Below are positions 16,995 through 26,636 of a DNA stretch of 64,000 nt, piece by piece. A program made the position numbers and the translations under genes. Source of the DNA: DASYTH01 sp035762905 (GTDB taxonomy: Bacteria > Actinomycetota > Actinomycetes > Mycobacteriales > Pseudonocardiaceae); NCBI RefSeq assembly GCF_035762905.1, contig NZ_DASUCC010000067.1:1-64000 (forward strand), written 5' to 3'. The notes under the pieces were generated by a model. It searched no databases and had not been told where the DNA came from. It saw only the letters and a list, made by a program, of their open reading frames with translations. Positions within the stretch are counted from its first letter, which is position 1. Each line of letters starts with the position of its first letter.

Positions 16995-19766
16995 ATGCGA
17001 CGACGCAGCAGCCTCCTGATCGCCACCCTGGTTGCCACACTGGGGGTTCCGCTCGGCGGTGCCGCACCGCCCGCGGCCGCGGCGGTCACCTTCACCTCGA
17101 CCGCGGTCGTTCAGAACGGCGCCCGCTGCCTGGACGTGTTCGGCGCCCAGACCGGGGACGACGTGAACCTGATCCAGTGGAACTGCCACGGCGGAACCAA
17201 CCAGTCGTTCACGTTCACCCCGCTGTCCGCGACCTCCGACACCTACACGATCGGCACGTCCGCCGGGAAGTGCGCGGACATCGCCGGCGCCTCGACCGCG
17301 GACAACGCCCGCGCCATCCAGCAGACCTGCAACAGCGGCAACAGCCAGCGGTTCCGGCTGGTGCCGGTGACCATCACCGGCACCGACAAGACGTTCAACC
17401 TGCAGGCGGTGCACAGCAACAAGTGCATCGTGGTCAGCGCCCCCGCCACCAACGGCGCGCAACTGGTCCAGCTGCCCTGCTCGACCGCGACCGACCGGGT
17501 CTGGCGGCTGCCCAACTTCACCTCGGACGGCGGTGGCGGCGGCGGGTTCGAGACGCTGCCCCAACTGCCCACCAACGCCTGCAACAACGCCAGCCTGCCG
17601 CGCAGCTTCGGCACTAACTTCCCGACCCCGCGCGACCCGTTCGCGTTCGGCTTCTTCAACCAGTCGGCGATCGGCTGGCAGGGCAACTGGTACCCGGCGT
17701 TCTCCTACCTGTCCGGCTCGTACTTCGCCCGCGGGGTGCCGACCACGTACACCGCGGGCGGCACCAGCTACTGCGGTGCCATGTACTCGTTCGGGGTGTT
17801 CACCTTCGGCCTGGCCGCCGGCCAGGCCCCGCCGGCGCAGTCGATCCAGTGGACCATGGACTCCGGCTACCTGCCGGCCCTGCGCACCGCGTTCACCCGC
17901 AACAACGTCGCCATCTCGATCACCAACTTCGCCAACCGGACCGTGATCGGCGGCAACCCGTTCGTGCTCGCCTACACCCGGATCTCGGTCACCAACAACG
18001 GTTCCGCCGCGGTCACGGTGCCGCCGAACGCGTCCGGGCCGAACCTGGTGCGGCTCACCCCGGTGAACGACAGCGTGCCCGCCGGCACCACGCGGACGCA
18101 CGACTTCGTCGCCGCGATCGACCGGTTCGGGGCCAACGTGGCCTACCCGTCCACCGCGACGCTGGCCGGCGCGCCGAGCTACGACACCGCGTTCGGCCAG
18201 ATGGCGGCCTTCTGGAACGGCCGGATCGACGCCACCGCCCAGCCGTCGCTGCCCAACGTGGCGCTGCCCAACACCGGTGGCCTGGCCAACCCGGGCACCG
18301 CGCTGCGCAACGCCTACCGGGCCGGCACCGCGTACCACCTGATGATGCAGGTGGGCAAGGCGCCGTTCTCCGGGGCGAACAACTACGCCTGGCTGCTCAA
18401 CCACGACGTGCCCGGCGAGTTGGTCGCCCGGTTCGCCACCGGCGATTTCAGCGACGCGCGGAACCTGCTGCTGGTCGGCCGGACCTCGGAGCAGCCGGGC
18501 TTCCCGTCGGTCGGCGCGAACTGGTACTGGGACGGCCTGTGGAAGACGCCGTGGGCGTGGGCCGTCTACCTGTCCAAGACCAACGACACCGCGTTCGTCA
18601 ACCAGTTCTTCAACGACAACCAGACGCAGTTCGGGCCGAGCCTGCGCACGATCATGCGCACCCACTTCCCGGCACAGCTCGACTCGGACGGCACGCTGCG
18701 GTCGAACTTCGACAACGACTCCACCGGAAAGTGGATCCTGTCGAACTACTCGGCGCTGATCGGGCTGGCCGCGTACAAGTACATCGCGACCCGGATCGGG
18801 CAGACCGCCGAGGCGACCTGGGCGCAGGGCGCCTACACCAGCCTGCACAACGCGTTGAATACGGTGATCGGCACCAACCAGTCGGCCAACGGGTTCAACT
18901 TCCTGCCGTGCGAGGTGCACCGGCCGAACACGGCCAACCGGTGCAACACCTTCAACGACGCCAACTGGGCGCAGGCCGGGTGGTCGGGGCAGAACCAGTG
19001 GGACACCATGCTGATGGGCGGCACCCCGCTGTCCGGCATCGTCGGTGACCCGGCCCAGCTCGACCGGATGTACCAGTGGGGCTTCGGCCGGCTCGCCGGC
19101 CGGGTGCCGTTCCCGTCGTTCGGCGCGTTCTCCGGCTACTCCACCGCGTACAACACCGCGTACTCGGAGGGTGGCCTGTACGGCACGGCGTTCCGCGACC
19201 TCGCGATCACCAGTTACGCCTGGCAGATCCAGACCACCACCGGCGGCCCGAACGCCTGGTGGGAGGCCAACGGCAGTGGGCCGAGCGCGAGCAACATCTG
19301 GGCCGGCAGCCATGCCGGACCGCAGTTCGGCGCGGTTCCCTATGCCTGGCCCATCGCTCACCAGCAGCTAGCGCTGATCCGGGCGGTGGCCGCGGAGGGC
19401 CTGACCGCGAGCGGCTCCGGTCCGTTCACCTACACCCGGCCGCTCTACATCGGACGCGGCATCCCGAACGCGTGGATCGCGCCGGGTCAGACCACCACGG
19501 TCAACAACATCACGTCGTCGTACACAGTGGATACCGCGGCGCGGTCCACCTACGGCGTCTCGCTCGCGGTGACCCAGCCAGGGGCCGGCCGGGTGATCAC
19601 GGTCAACCTCACCGGCACCCCGCCCGGCGGCGCCGTGTTCGTCCAACTCCCGGTGTTCGCCTCGTCGACCGTGGTCAGCGTGACCGGCGGCAGCTACAAC
19701 GCCACCACCCGCACCGTCACCATGACCCCGGGCGCCACCCAGGCCGTGATCACCCTGAACAACTGA
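16995..19766 (+). CDS. Secreted ricin-lectin protein with probable (alpha/alpha)6 glycosidase domain
   Basis: A 923-residue exported protein. A Sec signal is followed by a ricin-type beta-trefoil domain (about 32-175) with repeated QxF/QxW-like motifs and CLD..., then a short glycine linker. The remaining 700 residues contain a beta-rich part and a helical barrel-like region with acidic-aromatic motifs (NYAWLLNHDVPGEL, NWYWDGLWKTPWAWA). I do not recognise a catalytic family. It is divergent from the GH127-GH27 operon, which suggests action on the same polymer. A strong hairpin follows the stop. Confidence 0.75.
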   Translation: MRRRSSLLIATLVATLGVPLGGAAPPAAAAVTFTSTAVVQNGARCLDVFGAQTGDDVNLIQWNCHGGTNQSFTFTPLSATSDTYTIGTSAGKCADIAGASTADNARAIQQTCNSGNSQRFRLVPVTITGTDKTFNLQAVHSNKCIVVSAPATNGAQLVQLPCSTATDRVWRLPNFTSDGGGGGGFETLPQLPTNACNNASLPRSFGTNFPTPRDPFAFGFFNQSAIGWQGNWYPAFSYLSGSYFARGVPTTYTAGGTSYCGAMYSFGVFTFGLAAGQAPPAQSIQWTMDSGYLPALRTAFTRNNVAISITNFANRTVIGGNPFVLAYTRISVTNNGSAAVTVPPNASGPNLVRLTPVNDSVPAGTTRTHDFVAAIDRFGANVAYPSTATLAGAPSYDTAFGQMAAFWNGRIDATAQPSLPNVALPNTGGLANPGTALRNAYRAGTAYHLMMQVGKAPFSGANNYAWLLNHDVPGELVARFATGDFSDARNLLLVGRTSEQPGFPSVGANWYWDGLWKTPWAWAVYLSKTNDTAFVNQFFNDNQTQFGPSLRTIMRTHFPAQLDSDGTLRSNFDNDSTGKWILSNYSALIGLAAYKYIATRIGQTAEATWAQGAYTSLHNALNTVIGTNQSANGFNFLPCEVHRPNTANRCNTFNDANWAQAGWSGQNQWDTMLMGGTPLSGIVGDPAQLDRMYQWGFGRLAGRVPFPSFGAFSGYSTAYNTAYSEGGLYGTAFRDLAITSYAWQIQTTTGGPNAWWEANGSGPSASNIWAGSHAGPQFGAVPYAWPIAHQQLALIRAVAAEGLTASGSGPFTYTRPLYIGRGIPNAWIAPGQTTTVNNITSSYTVDTAARSTYGVSLAVTQPGAGRVITVNLTGTPPGGAVFVQLPVFASSTVVSVTGGSYNATTRTVTMTPGATQAVITLNN

Positions 19767-19785
19767 TCCGCGCCCGGGCACGTTG

Positions 19786-19810
19786 GGCCCGGCGCCGCAG
19801 GCGCCGGGCC
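19786..19810 (+). terminator. Hairpin terminator after the ricin-domain gene
   Basis: GGCCCGGCGCC pairs perfectly with GGCGCCGGGCC around a GCA loop, beginning 20 bases after the stop codon. Confidence 0.8.
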
Positions 19811-19898
19811 TGCGGCATGTCCACCGGCCAATCGGCGTGCCAGGGGGAGGCGGGTGGGGGACACTCGGACGGGGTAGTGTCGTCGGCGAGGAGATCTC

Positions 19899-22800
19899 GT
19901 GGTGGATTCCCATCCTGGGGAGGATGTCGCGGCTTCGGATCCGTTGATCGGGCGCGCCAAGCGGTTGTTCGAGTTTCTGGGGCGGGCGCAGCAGTTGAAG
20001 AACCTGCCGCCGCGGGTGGTGGACAGCTACCGGCGGGACGGGGCGGTGCTGTGGCTGGCGGACCTGCCGGTACATCCGGCGGTGACGGCGGCGCACCGGG
20101 TGGACGAGCCGGGGTTCGATGACGCGCTGCTCACGATCGACCGCGTTGCGCGGTCGGAGCCGCCGGTGGCCGACGAGGAGTTGGCGCCGTGGCTGGCCGG
20201 GCCGCTGGACGACCCGGACCGGGCGCCCGAGCCGATCGCGGCGACCGAGTTCGACGGCACGACGGTCGAGGCGCCGCCGGACATCACGGCGCGGTGCCGG
20301 CAGTGGCTGGACGAATGGGAGCGGTGGGCCGCGCGGGAACGGGTCGAACGGCCGGTTCGGGCGGCGTACGGCGAGCTGTTCTCGGCCTACGTGACCGCCG
20401 CGGGCAATCCCGAGGAGCTGGAACTGGTGGTGGCCGCCGGCTGCCTGGCCTGGACGCCGCCCGGACATCCCACGATCAAGCGGCACCTGCTCAGCGCGCC
20501 CGCGGCGATCCACTTCGACGACGACACCGGCCGGCTGACCGTGCAACGGGTCGAGGCGGCCGACGCCGTCGAGGTCGAGCTGGACATGCTGGACCCCGGA
20601 CTGGTCGCCAACCCGGCCCACGTCAACGAGATCCGCGCCGAGGCCCGGCTGTTCGAATCGCATCCGTTGCACCGCAAGGAGATCGGCGGGCTGATCCGCC
20701 GGCTGGTGCACAGCCTGGACGCGGACGGCGAGTACCGCGACACCGAGACCGCGCCGGAGCCCGCCCGGCACGCGGTCGCCGCGTTCGCCCCGGCGGTGAT
20801 CCTGCGCCGCCGGTCCCAGCGCGGACTGGTGGACATCTTCCAGGCCATCGTCGATCAGCTCACCACCGCGGGCGCGGTGCCGGACGGCCTGCTGCCGCTG
20901 ATCGACCCGCGACACACCCCGCGGGTGAGCCGCGACCCGACCGAGGGCGCGCTGGTCATGGTCGACGGCGACCCGTTCCTTCCGTTGCCGGTCAACGACG
21001 TGCAGTTGCAGATCCTGCAACAGGTCGACACCAGGGCGCAGACCCTCGTGCAGGGACCGCCCGGCACCGGCAAGACGCACACCGCCGCCGCGCTGATCTC
21101 GCACCTGCTCGCCCAGGGCAAGCGGGTGCTGGTCACCGCGCACACCGACCGGGCGCTGCGCGAGGTCCGCGACAAGCTGCCCGCGGAGATCCGGCCGCTG
21201 TCCGTGGCCGTGGTCGGCACCTCGCGCGAGGACATGTCCGACCTCAAGGTGGCGGTCGGCCGGATCGCCGCCGCCGCGACCGAGTACGACCCGGTCACCG
21301 CCCGGGCCACGGTCGGCGCCTGCCTGGACGCGGTCGAACGGCTGCGCCGCGAACGCGTCGGCCTGTACCAACAACTCGTGCACGCCCGGGAGCAGGAGGT
21401 CGGCACGCACGAGCACGCCGGCTACCGCGGCACCCTGGCCTCGATCGCCTGGCAGCTGCGCGCCGACGCGGTGCGGTACGGCTGGCTGGCCGAGCACCTC
21501 ACGGTCCCGTCCGGCAGCCGGGCACCGCTGCGCGACGACGAGATCGCCGAGTGGCACGGTTACCTGCTCGACCGCGAGCTGGCCGCGGACGAGCCCGAAT
21601 CCCTGCTGCGGCTGCCGGACGCCGAGACGCTGCCCGACACGGCCCGGTTCGCCGACCTGGCCGCCGCCGAGCGCGCGGCCGCCGGAGCCGAGGTGGAGCA
21701 CGACACGATGCGCCGGCACCCGGCCTATCCGGCGGTGCTCCGGCTCGACCCGCAGACCCGCACCGAACTCCAGACCCGGCTGAACCAGCTCGCCGCGGAG
21801 GCCGACGATCTGGCCCGCAGGCGCGAGACCTGGATGACCGAGGCCCTCACCGACGTGCGCACCGGCCGGGCCGGCATCTGGCAGGGTCGTGCCCGCCAGC
21901 TCGGCGAGCTGACGCAGCGCTGTTCCGTGCTGGTCGGCCAGCTCGGCCCGGTGGTTCAGATCGAGGTGGCCGGCGGTGACGTCGGTCCGCTCATCCCGCC
22001 GGCCAACGCGCTCTACGCGCACCTGCAGGGCGGCGGTGCGATCAAGACCGGACCGGACGGGATGCCCAAACTCGGCGGCCTGGCCCCGAAACCGGTCAAG
22101 CAGGCCCAGTCCGTGTTCACCCGAGTGCGGGTGGACGGCCTGCCACCGACCACCACGGGGCAGCTGGCCGCGTTCCTCACCTGGGCCGAGGCCAACAAGA
22201 TGCTCGCCGCGCTCGACCGCACCTGGCCGGACGGCGTTCCGGTGCCCGGCGACTTCGGGACGCCGCAGGAACGCCTGCAGTGGCACATCACCGAACTGAC
22301 CCAGCTGCACCGGTTGCTGCGGCTGGCCGATGCGCTTGAGGTCGAGCAGGGCCGGCTGACCGGGCTCGGCATCCCCCGTCCGGACTGGACGGACCTGGAC
22401 GCGGTGCGCGATTACGCCAAGCTGGTCGATGCCGCGGCCGCGGCCGACGCCTCCGGTGCGGCCGTCGAACCGTTGCGGCACCTGGAAAACTCCCTCGAGG
22501 AGGCGGCCAGGTGGGCGGACGCGGCACCGTGCGTGCCGGCCATGCTGGCCGCGGTGCGCGCCCGGGACCACGACGCGTACGCCACGCAACACCGGCGAGT
22601 GACCTGGCTCGCCGAGGTGCGCCGGATCCTCGCGCGGCGCGACCTGCTCGCCGCCGGGCTGACCCCGGCCGCGCCGCTGCGCGCGGCGATCGACCGGGAT
22701 CCCGGTGACCCGCAATGGGTTTCCCGGCTCGCCGGCTTCACCGCGGCCTGGGCGTGGGCAGCCACCTGTGTCTGGGTGCTCGAGCAGACCGTCACCGACG

Positions 22801-24356
22801 TCAACGACCTGCAGGCGCGGATCAGCCGCACCGAGGAGCGGATCCGGCGGCAGGTCGAGACCCTGGCCGCGACCAGGGCGTGGGGCCACGCGGTGTCTCC
22901 GGACCGGCTCACCGGTCAGGCGCGGGCCAACCTCGAGCACTACGCATACCTGGTTCGCCGGCTGGGCAAGGGAACCGGACGCTACGCCGGGCAGCGCCGG
23001 GCCGAGGTCCGGACCGCGATGGACAGTTGCCGGTCGGCCGTGCCGGTATGGATCATGCCGATCTACCGGATCGCCGAGCAGTTGCAGATCCGGGAGAACA
23101 TGTTCGACGTCGTGATCGTGGACGAGGCGTCGCAGGCCGGTCTCGAGGCGACGTTCCTGCAGTACCTGGCGCCGAAGATGGTGGTGATCGGGGACGACAA
23201 GCAGGTCTCCCCCACCGCCGTCGGCGTCGACCAGCAGCAGTTGCGCGATCTGGCGGCGCAGTACCTGGCCGACGACCCGTACCGGTCCGCCTGGCAGGAC
23301 CCGCAGCGCAGCCTGTTCGACGAGGCGAAGATGCGCTACCGCGGCCTGCTCACGCTCACCGAGCACCGGCGGTGCGTGCCGGAGATCATCGGGTTCTCCA
23401 ACCGGGTCGCCTACGAGCCGGACGGGATCCGGCTGCTGCCGGTGCGCCAGTACGGGGCCGACCGGCTCGAGCCGGTGGTCGCCGTGCACCTGCCGGACGG
23501 CCACGTCGAGGGCACCACCAACAAGGTCAACCCGGTCGAGGTGGAGGCGATCGTCGAGACCATCGAGAAGTGCCTGGCCGATCCGCGCTACGACGGGCTG
23601 AGCTTCGGGGTCATCTCGCTGCTCGGTTCGGCGCAGGCGAAGGCCATCGAGAAGCGGCTGCTGGACCGGGTCGCGCCGGAGGACTGGGCGGCGCGCAGGT
23701 TGCAGTGCGGCGACTCCGCGGCATTCCAGGGTGCCGAGCGCGACGTGATGTTCCTGTCCATGGTCGCGGCGCCGCGGGAAGGTCAGCGGATGGCGGTGCT
23801 CGGCCGGGATCTGTTCGTGCAGCGGTACAACGTGGCGGCCTCCCGGGCCAGGGACCAGATGTGGCTGTTCCACTCGGTCTCCCTGACCGAGCTGGACAAC
23901 GCCGAGGACATGCGGTTCCAGCTGCTCGACCACTGCTACAGCGTGATCAACCGGCGGCGCGAGGGCGACGGCCGCGGGCTGATCGCCATGGTGCCGGAGG
24001 ACCGCCTCGTGGACCCGTTCGCCTCGCTGTTCGAGCAGCGGGTGGCGAACCAGTTGGTGGACAAGGGTTACACGGTGGTGCCGCGTTATCCCGGCGCGGC
24101 GCACCCGCTCGATCTCGTGGTGGTCGGCGCCAAGTCGCGGCTGGCAATCGAGTGCGATGGGGACACCTGGCCGGGACCGGAGTCCTACGAGCGCAGGCTG
24201 GCCCAGCGGCGCGATCTCGAGCGGTGCGGCTGGCAGTTCTTCCGGATCCGCGAGTCGGCGTTCTACATCAACACCGCCGCCGTGCTCGACGAGCTGTCGA
24301 ACACGTTGCGGGACCTGGACATCCACCCGCGCCAGATCGAGCCGCCGCGCCCGTAG
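19899..24356 (+). CDS. SF1 helicase with C-terminal Vsr/DUF559-like nuclease domain
   Basis: A 1485-residue protein of the DNA2/NAM7 (UvrD-like) superfamily. Walker A is GPPGTGKT at residues 386-393 and Walker B is VDEASQAG near 1075. These are separated by an unusually long insert of about 680 residues. Later helicase motifs include GDDKQVSP, TEHRRCVPEI, QGAERDVMFLS and NVAASRARD. The last 115 residues (from about 1372) resemble a Vsr/DUF559 nuclease with E, D and ExD positions in FEQRVANQL, HPLDLVVVG and LAIECDGDTW. Helicase-Vsr fusions occur in anti-phage systems such as Hhe. It stands alone, with no methylase beside it. GTG start with GAGGAG upstream. Confidence 0.85.
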   Translation: MVDSHPGEDVAASDPLIGRAKRLFEFLGRAQQLKNLPPRVVDSYRRDGAVLWLADLPVHPAVTAAHRVDEPGFDDALLTIDRVARSEPPVADEELAPWLAGPLDDPDRAPEPIAATEFDGTTVEAPPDITARCRQWLDEWERWAARERVERPVRAAYGELFSAYVTAAGNPEELELVVAAGCLAWTPPGHPTIKRHLLSAPAAIHFDDDTGRLTVQRVEAADAVEVELDMLDPGLVANPAHVNEIRAEARLFESHPLHRKEIGGLIRRLVHSLDADGEYRDTETAPEPARHAVAAFAPAVILRRRSQRGLVDIFQAIVDQLTTAGAVPDGLLPLIDPRHTPRVSRDPTEGALVMVDGDPFLPLPVNDVQLQILQQVDTRAQTLVQGPPGTGKTHTAAALISHLLAQGKRVLVTAHTDRALREVRDKLPAEIRPLSVAVVGTSREDMSDLKVAVGRIAAAATEYDPVTARATVGACLDAVERLRRERVGLYQQLVHAREQEVGTHEHAGYRGTLASIAWQLRADAVRYGWLAEHLTVPSGSRAPLRDDEIAEWHGYLLDRELAADEPESLLRLPDAETLPDTARFADLAAAERAAAGAEVEHDTMRRHPAYPAVLRLDPQTRTELQTRLNQLAAEADDLARRRETWMTEALTDVRTGRAGIWQGRARQLGELTQRCSVLVGQLGPVVQIEVAGGDVGPLIPPANALYAHLQGGGAIKTGPDGMPKLGGLAPKPVKQAQSVFTRVRVDGLPPTTTGQLAAFLTWAEANKMLAALDRTWPDGVPVPGDFGTPQERLQWHITELTQLHRLLRLADALEVEQGRLTGLGIPRPDWTDLDAVRDYAKLVDAAAAADASGAAVEPLRHLENSLEEAARWADAAPCVPAMLAAVRARDHDAYATQHRRVTWLAEVRRILARRDLLAAGLTPAAPLRAAIDRDPGDPQWVSRLAGFTAAWAWAATCVWVLEQTVTDVNDLQARISRTEERIRRQVETLAATRAWGHAVSPDRLTGQARANLEHYAYLVRRLGKGTGRYAGQRRAEVRTAMDSCRSAVPVWIMPIYRIAEQLQIRENMFDVVIVDEASQAGLEATFLQYLAPKMVVIGDDKQVSPTAVGVDQQQLRDLAAQYLADDPYRSAWQDPQRSLFDEAKMRYRGLLTLTEHRRCVPEIIGFSNRVAYEPDGIRLLPVRQYGADRLEPVVAVHLPDGHVEGTTNKVNPVEVEAIVETIEKCLADPRYDGLSFGVISLLGSAQAKAIEKRLLDRVAPEDWAARRLQCGDSAAFQGAERDVMFLSMVAAPREGQRMAVLGRDLFVQRYNVAASRARDQMWLFHSVSLTELDNAEDMRFQLLDHCYSVINRRREGDGRGLIAMVPEDRLVDPFASLFEQRVANQLVDKGYTVVPRYPGAAHPLDLVVVGAKSRLAIECDGDTWPGPESYERRLAQRRDLERCGWQFFRIRESAFYINTAAVLDELSNTLRDLDIHPRQIEPPRP

Positions 24357-24380
24357 CGGCCCGATCCGGCCCGGTCGGGA

Positions 24381-25232
24381 TTACAAGCCGTAGCGGCTCT
24401 TGAGGTGCCGCCACCAGTCCCGGAACATCCACGCGTCGAACGTGGTGATCTGGGCGGCACTGCCCGCCTTCATCAGGAAGCCGGGCACGCCGGTGGGGGT
24501 CCAGTCGTAGAAGTCGTCCAAGCCGAAGCTGTGGCCGACCTCGTGCAGGAAGATGTGGATGTTCTCGTTGTTCAGCGCGCCGACGAAGTACTCGCTGCCG
24601 ACCCGCTGACCCCAGTCCCCGCCTGCCCCGCCGCGGAACCCGGCGGTGAGCCACAGGGACATGTCGTAGTGCCGGGCGGCGCCGCCCGGGCAGCGCGAGT
24701 AGTTGCCGTCCTGGTGGAAGAACCGGCCGCAGTCGGCGCGGCACTGCGGTGCGTTCTCCCGGATGTCGTTGACGTAGATGTCGACCGAGTTGTCCGTCCA
24801 CTGCAGCGTGCCGCGGTTGCGCACCGCCCAGCCGACCACGCGGACCGGCACGTTCGGGTACGGCCAGCGTTCCCAGCCCTGGCCGTTCTCCACCATGACG
24901 TTCATCCACTTGGTGAACTGGCGGGTGAGCGCGGCGTGGATCTGGTCGCGCAGCGCCGCGGACACCGGTGCGCTGGAGTCCCACCGCACGCAGTAGTTGA
25001 TGAACCCGCGGTTGGCCATGACCTGGTCCCAGCCGTAGTTCCGGAACCCGTGCAGGTTCGGATAGGTGGACTCGACGTGCCGCCACACCTGGTCGAGCGG
25101 CTGCACGAGGTTGGCCGGCGGGTTCCACGCCTGGATGGCGACGTCGTCGGCCTGTGCCGTGCCCGGGCTCGCGACGGCGGTCAGCGCGGCGGCGACCCCG
25201 GCGAGCAGCGTACCGAGTCGTTTCGCGAACAT
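24381..25232 (-). CDS. Secreted metzincin-like zinc metalloprotease
   Basis: A 283-residue exported protein with a signal peptide of about 29 residues. The zinc signature HEVGHSFGLDD begins at His230 (His230, Glu231, His234, Asp240), and a possible Met-turn, FLMKAG, follows at 252-257. This fits the HExxHxxGxxD form of metzincins. Cysteine-rich stretches between 160 and 185 may be disulphide-bonded. No family name is certain. It is the last gene of the LacI-linked operon, 26 bases after the previous gene, with AAAGGAG before the ATG. Confidence 0.75.
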   Translation of the reverse strand: MFAKRLGTLLAGVAAALTAVASPGTAQADDVAIQAWNPPANLVQPLDQVWRHVESTYPNLHGFRNYGWDQVMANRGFINYCVRWDSSAPVSAALRDQIHAALTRQFTKWMNVMVENGQGWERWPYPNVPVRVVGWAVRNRGTLQWTDNSVDIYVNDIRENAPQCRADCGRFFHQDGNYSRCPGGAARHYDMSLWLTAGFRGGAGGDWGQRVGSEYFVGALNNENIHIFLHEVGHSFGLDDFYDWTPTGVPGFLMKAGSAAQITTFDAWMFRDWWRHLKSRYGL

Positions 25233-25258
25233 TTCCGTACTCCTTTCCTTTCCTGGCC

Positions 25259-26608
25259 TCAGGTTGTTCCTGCTGCCGGTGTCGCGCCGCGGATGTTGAG
25301 CTGGTAGGGGTAGGTGTCGACGGTGACCCCGTCCCGGTAGTTGATGTGCACCGATGGAGTGGCCGCCACGGCGAGCATCAGGACGGACTCGCCGCCCTGC
25401 AAGGCGAACGTGGCGGTCTGGTTCGGCCCGAACTGCGGGCTGTACCGGACGGAGAAGTCGCTGCGCACCGCGACCAGGCTGAACCGCCAGTCCGACCCGA
25501 TCGACGGGTTGACGTTGCCGGTCAGCCGAACGCTCACCTGGCCGCCGGACTGGGCCGGGTTGAGCCGGATGAGGTTGTAGCCATACTGCTGCGGAGCCTT
25601 CACGGCCGGGATCCGGTAGTCACCGTTGGCCTGGTTGACCGTTTCCAGCGACACCGTGTACCGGGGCGAGTAGCTCGCGCCGCCTCGCCAGACGTCGCTG
25701 CGGATCGACGCGCCGTCGCTGTAGTCGTAGACGACCTGACGGCGGGCATAGTCGCCGATCAGTTCGCCGAACCGGGAGTGGTCCAACCCGAACAGCCGCT
25801 TGATCGTCTGGATCGGGTGCTCACCCTGCTGCGCCTCGTACCACATCCGGTGGACCGACTCGAGGCCGAAGGTGTCCCGGATCTTGTTGATCAGGAACCA
25901 GTCGCCGTAGTACGTCTCCTGGGCCAGCCACCGGAAGTGGTGCCGGGCGCCGAAGTATCCGGAGCCGATCACGACCTCCGGGCGGCGCATCCGGGACATG
26001 AAGTTGGCGTGCGCCTCCCAGAACCGGCCCGAGTTCGGGTTGCCGAACCCGAAGCCGCCGCCGCGGCCCTGCTGCCGGTTGAGCTGGCTGGCGTAGGTCT
26101 GCAGCACGTGGTTGTACTCGTGCCCCTCCACCCACATGTCCCAGATCTTGTCGTAGGGCAGGCAGATGTGGCCGACGCCGATCTCGTCCGAGCCGGCCCA
26201 GTTCGCCGGCGGCAGGAAGTTGTTGCGCCAACTGCCGCACAGGTAGACGTTGATCCGGTAGTCCCGGCCGGGTGAGATGCTGTCCGGGTCGATGAACCGC
26301 GCGGTGTTCTTGAAGTAGGTGTAGGTCGCCTCCATCTTCTCCAGCACATAGGCCGGGTAGTCGTTGATGCCGCGGTTCGTGCGCGCCCACGCGACCACGT
26401 CGACCGCGTCACCCCAGCGGACGACGAAGTTCGCCGACTCCCGGAAGTTGCCGGTATAGGCGCCCGCCTGCGTGATGAACCGCGGAATGCGGCTCTGTTT
26501 GGCGAGGATGCCGGGCGACTCGGTGGCCCCGGTGGCCGGCACCGGGCCGGCCGTGACACCGACCAGGACGAGCGCGAGCATGACGAGTAACCTGTGGAAT
26601 TTCCCCAT
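25259..26608 (-). CDS. Secreted DUF6055-like protein with HExxH motif
   Basis: A 449-residue exported protein with a signal peptide of about 28 residues. It carries an HExxH zinc motif, HEYNH at 163-167, and a downstream glutamate in FWEAHANFM (about Glu198), the pattern of a gluzincin-type metallopeptidase. The C-terminal 130 residues are beta-rich. The overall sequence looks like the DUF6055 group; that assignment is from memory. Catalysis has not been shown for that group as far as I know. AAGGGG precedes the ATG. It is third in the operon, 28 bases after the GH43 stop. Confidence 0.65.
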   Translation of the reverse strand: MGKFHRLLVMLALVLVGVTAGPVPATGATESPGILAKQSRIPRFITQAGAYTGNFRESANFVVRWGDAVDVVAWARTNRGINDYPAYVLEKMEATYTYFKNTARFIDPDSISPGRDYRINVYLCGSWRNNFLPPANWAGSDEIGVGHICLPYDKIWDMWVEGHEYNHVLQTYASQLNRQQGRGGGFGFGNPNSGRFWEAHANFMSRMRRPEVVIGSGYFGARHHFRWLAQETYYGDWFLINKIRDTFGLESVHRMWYEAQQGEHPIQTIKRLFGLDHSRFGELIGDYARRQVVYDYSDGASIRSDVWRGGASYSPRYTVSLETVNQANGDYRIPAVKAPQQYGYNLIRLNPAQSGGQVSVRLTGNVNPSIGSDWRFSLVAVRSDFSVRYSPQFGPNQTATFALQGGESVLMLAVAATPSVHINYRDGVTVDTYPYQLNIRGATPAAGTT

Positions 26609-26636
26609 TGTGTGTGTCCCCTTCAGAATTGGTGAA

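Noticed and set aside
19368..24326. 1652-residue minus-strand frame opposite the helicase
   Set aside because: It lacks any recognisable domain and has shadow composition, while the plus strand has all helicase motifs.
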